Shown one piece after another: positions 63,401 through 64,000 of a DNA stretch of 64,000 nucleotides. The position numbers were made by a program, and so were the translations under genes. The notes under the pieces are model-generated. The model made no database searches. It saw only the letters and a program-made list of their open reading frames with translations, and was not told where the DNA came from. Numbering within the stretch: the first letter of the stretch is position 1; each line of letters starts with the position of its first letter. The stretch comes from JBBSDP01 sp038240605 (GTDB lineage: Bacteria > Planctomycetota > Phycisphaerae > Tepidisphaerales > Tepidisphaeraceae). The DNA lies in assembly GCA_038240605.1 (NCBI GenBank), contig JBBSDP010000003.1, positions 124,001-188,000 on the forward strand, read 5' to 3'.

Positions 63401-64000
63401 CTATGCACTCGACACGGCGGAGCCGCTGGTCAGCGGAGTGCAGACGCCCCCCTCCAGCGGCGGAGATCAGGCGATCCTCAGTCCCGACGGATGGACCGAC
63501 CTAACCATTGCCCCCAAACCCTTCGCGCCCCAATCGATCGGCGGCGCGTTCAAGGGCGTTGCCCGCTGGTCCTACCCCAGCGTCTGGCCTGGGCTTCACG
63601 CCTCGCACGAGGCGGCGGCGCCGGACCGTCCGGGCGAATTGATCGGCACAACGCGACTGCTTGGCGGCTTCGTTACGCCGCACGGATCCGACGCCGGTCC
63701 GATGTTCGCGCTGAACGGAAACATGGGAAACATGTACCTGTTCACCGCCGACGGCTTGTTCGTCGCCACACTCTTCCAGGACGTGCGCCAGGGGACTCCG
63801 TGGGCGATGCCCCTCGCTCAGCGCAACATGCGCCTCAACGACCTCACGCTCCACGATGAAAATTTCTGGCCGACGATCAGCCAGACGCCGGATGGAAACG
63901 TCTACCTCGTTGACGGCGGCCGCTCGAGCCTCGTGCGCGTCGATGGCCTCGATTCGATTCGTCGGTTTCCTGCCACGACCGTGCACCTGGCTGACGCCGA
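60483..64000 (+). CDS. Giant secreted NHL/beta-propeller protein, 3' end outside window
   Basis: The reading frame is open from ATG 60483 to the right edge (1172 complete codons). It begins with a signal peptide (SLIALFVGLFAVAVRSA). After a beta domain with a possible F5/8-type segment (PEHPEWITLTWDRPVPVSAL) comes a FlgD-Ig-like part (NVAWWDGLDDLGRDTEAAHH), then a propeller with NHL-like blades (LLALDRDGNLYVSDRGNSHQ, VTIDSNDHLWVAETDFQPKR, FYGPSEYGGGGALDPTDKSR). It carries a calcium-loop-like WSDLNGDEHLQPDEL. Its propeller wording parallels the divergent gene at 56326-60156, so the two are paralogs. Function is unknown; a surface carbohydrate-associated role is inferred. Confidence 0.85.
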   Translation, partial: MQKDSLIALFVGLFAVAVRSAPPATPLATPVESSNLDPAVFAEWVDGVERPVAVKRGPHQVIWTRDSGPEWDGIRFGETKSPGVRHLRIGFLKAIDVGIVISRGGGRLSSLKEDAAYPGDLNNDGAWIPAARLRGGSVSDAEVGEDEFAVWVFPPKFHTRALRFTHVAEPTDRSYAGWLGGAFVSLERAVNVAPQAQVHASTQDEHADRINNENNDRMWGAWDNGEEGGTTIVSPEHPEWITLTWDRPVPVSALCALWAGFSDCDVQTFTGPPDRNPAEATEADWTTMRSFDKIENQYPRALGVNLLGLDRPLETRALRLRMTHESSESHPHLNNRTQKGKRVWLGELLVLRPLDDMPLQSALPAPMVADAADHPPIPVRFNLKGPSLVTLVIEDHTGQRVRNLVSETPFPAGDNVAWWDGLDDLGRDTEAAHHGVYDTPGRAVAPGDYRVSGLYRKPLDLRYEFSVYNAGHPAWETADNTGAWLSNHTPPSSTLFLPADQAPGGKPLVYLGSYVTEGGHGLAWVDLEGGKQGGRGWVGGNWTGAPYLARDVGEHPVKDTYAYVAAAWDADLRLTMLTAQGDKPVIKYAFPGGKEAAAVTGLAVRNGRLVCSLPKEKRLMFVDVEKGALLGSAPMEDPRGLAFDQKGRLLVLSGKRLLRIPAEPAGPKLGTLPTDVVIADGLEDPQLLALDRDGNLYVSDRGNSHQVKIFSPDGKFLRAIGHAGVPKAGAYDPLHMNNPAGVTIDSNDHLWVAETDFQPKRISVWTLDGKLVNAFYGPSEYGGGGALDPTDKSRFYFHGMEFKLDWQNGTSQVVSVFHRPGSSDETLPDGFGVNGMPETPLYLNGQRYFTNCYNSNPTNGASIALLWVERNGASVPVAAMGRAGDWPILKGNAFKPRWPAQKDPNEDPTKKSAFFIWSDLNGDEHLQPDELQMTAAEVGGITVMPDLSFIASRLGDRAVRFTSQRFTDNHAPIYALDTAEPLVSGVQTPPSSGGDQAILSPDGWTDLTIAPKPFAPQSIGGAFKGVARWSYPSVWPGLHASHEAAAPDRPGELIGTTRLLGGFVTPHGSDAGPMFALNGNMGNMYLFTADGLFVATLFQDVRQGTPWAMPLAQRNMRLNDLTLHDENFWPTISQTPDGNVYLVDGGRSSLVRVDGLDSIRRFPATTVHLADA

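Overview
The window looks like chromosomal DNA of a planctomycete, most likely from the Phycisphaerae/Tepidisphaera-Humisphaera side of the phylum. The evidence is high GC content, a planctomycete cytochrome-c/DUF1549/DUF1553 protein paired with a DUF1501 protein, DUF1559-like pseudopilins with an ADGHV motif, many very large secreted proteins, and an lpxK gene implying an LPS-type outer membrane. The taxonomic call is inference from gene content; no rRNA or tRNA gene is visible.

Layout. 1-3.5 kb: minus-strand glycogen/trehalose genes, glgX followed by treZ, which runs off the left edge. 3.9-16 kb: a secreted-protein region with the DUF1549/1553 and DUF1501 pair, a secreted beta-propeller protein, a clan GH-A-like glycosidase with a CBM9-like tail, an SGNH hydrolase and a pseudopilin-related protein, followed by gluQ (tRNA-Asp modification) and lpxK. 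18.2-18.6 kb: a minus-strand CBM48/AMPK-type glycogen-binding protein interrupted by an apparent 1-nt frameshift, with a good intrinsic terminator. 18.9-26 kb: a DUF4091-type lipoprotein, then a three-gene minus-strand operon of two Gfo/Idh/MocA oxidoreductases around a sugar-isomerase-like protein, all with Tat-like leaders. 26-37.2 kb: membrane proteins, rlmN coupled to a pseudopilin, an ECF sigma factor with a small partner, bioF, an HU protein with an acidic tail, a lipoprotein, cysE, glmM and fabI. 37.4-46 kb: an SRPBCC membrane protein, a GH42-like secreted protein, an FAD monooxygenase, a dacB-type carboxypeptidase coupled to a HEXXH lipoprotein, and a Gly/Tyr-rich FlgO/TolB-like protein. 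46-48.6 kb: an operon of two different clpP genes around a VOC-fold gene. 48.7-54.7 kb: Uma2, yeaH, a small membrane protein, prkA and cinA. 54.7-64 kb: a thioredoxin-like secreted protein and two very large divergent beta-propeller proteins, the second running off the right edge.

The main theme is extracellular or periplasmic polysaccharide and sugar handling (glycosidases, CBM9-like domains, propellers, sugar oxidoreductases) alongside internal glycogen/trehalose metabolism, embedded among ordinary housekeeping genes.

The least explained structure is the repeat content. Three long palindromes share the core GCCGCG..CGT.AG..AGCG. Two inverted repeats are built from 7-bp units, and one of these sits in frame inside cinA. 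No CRISPR array, prophage or insertion sequence was recognised.
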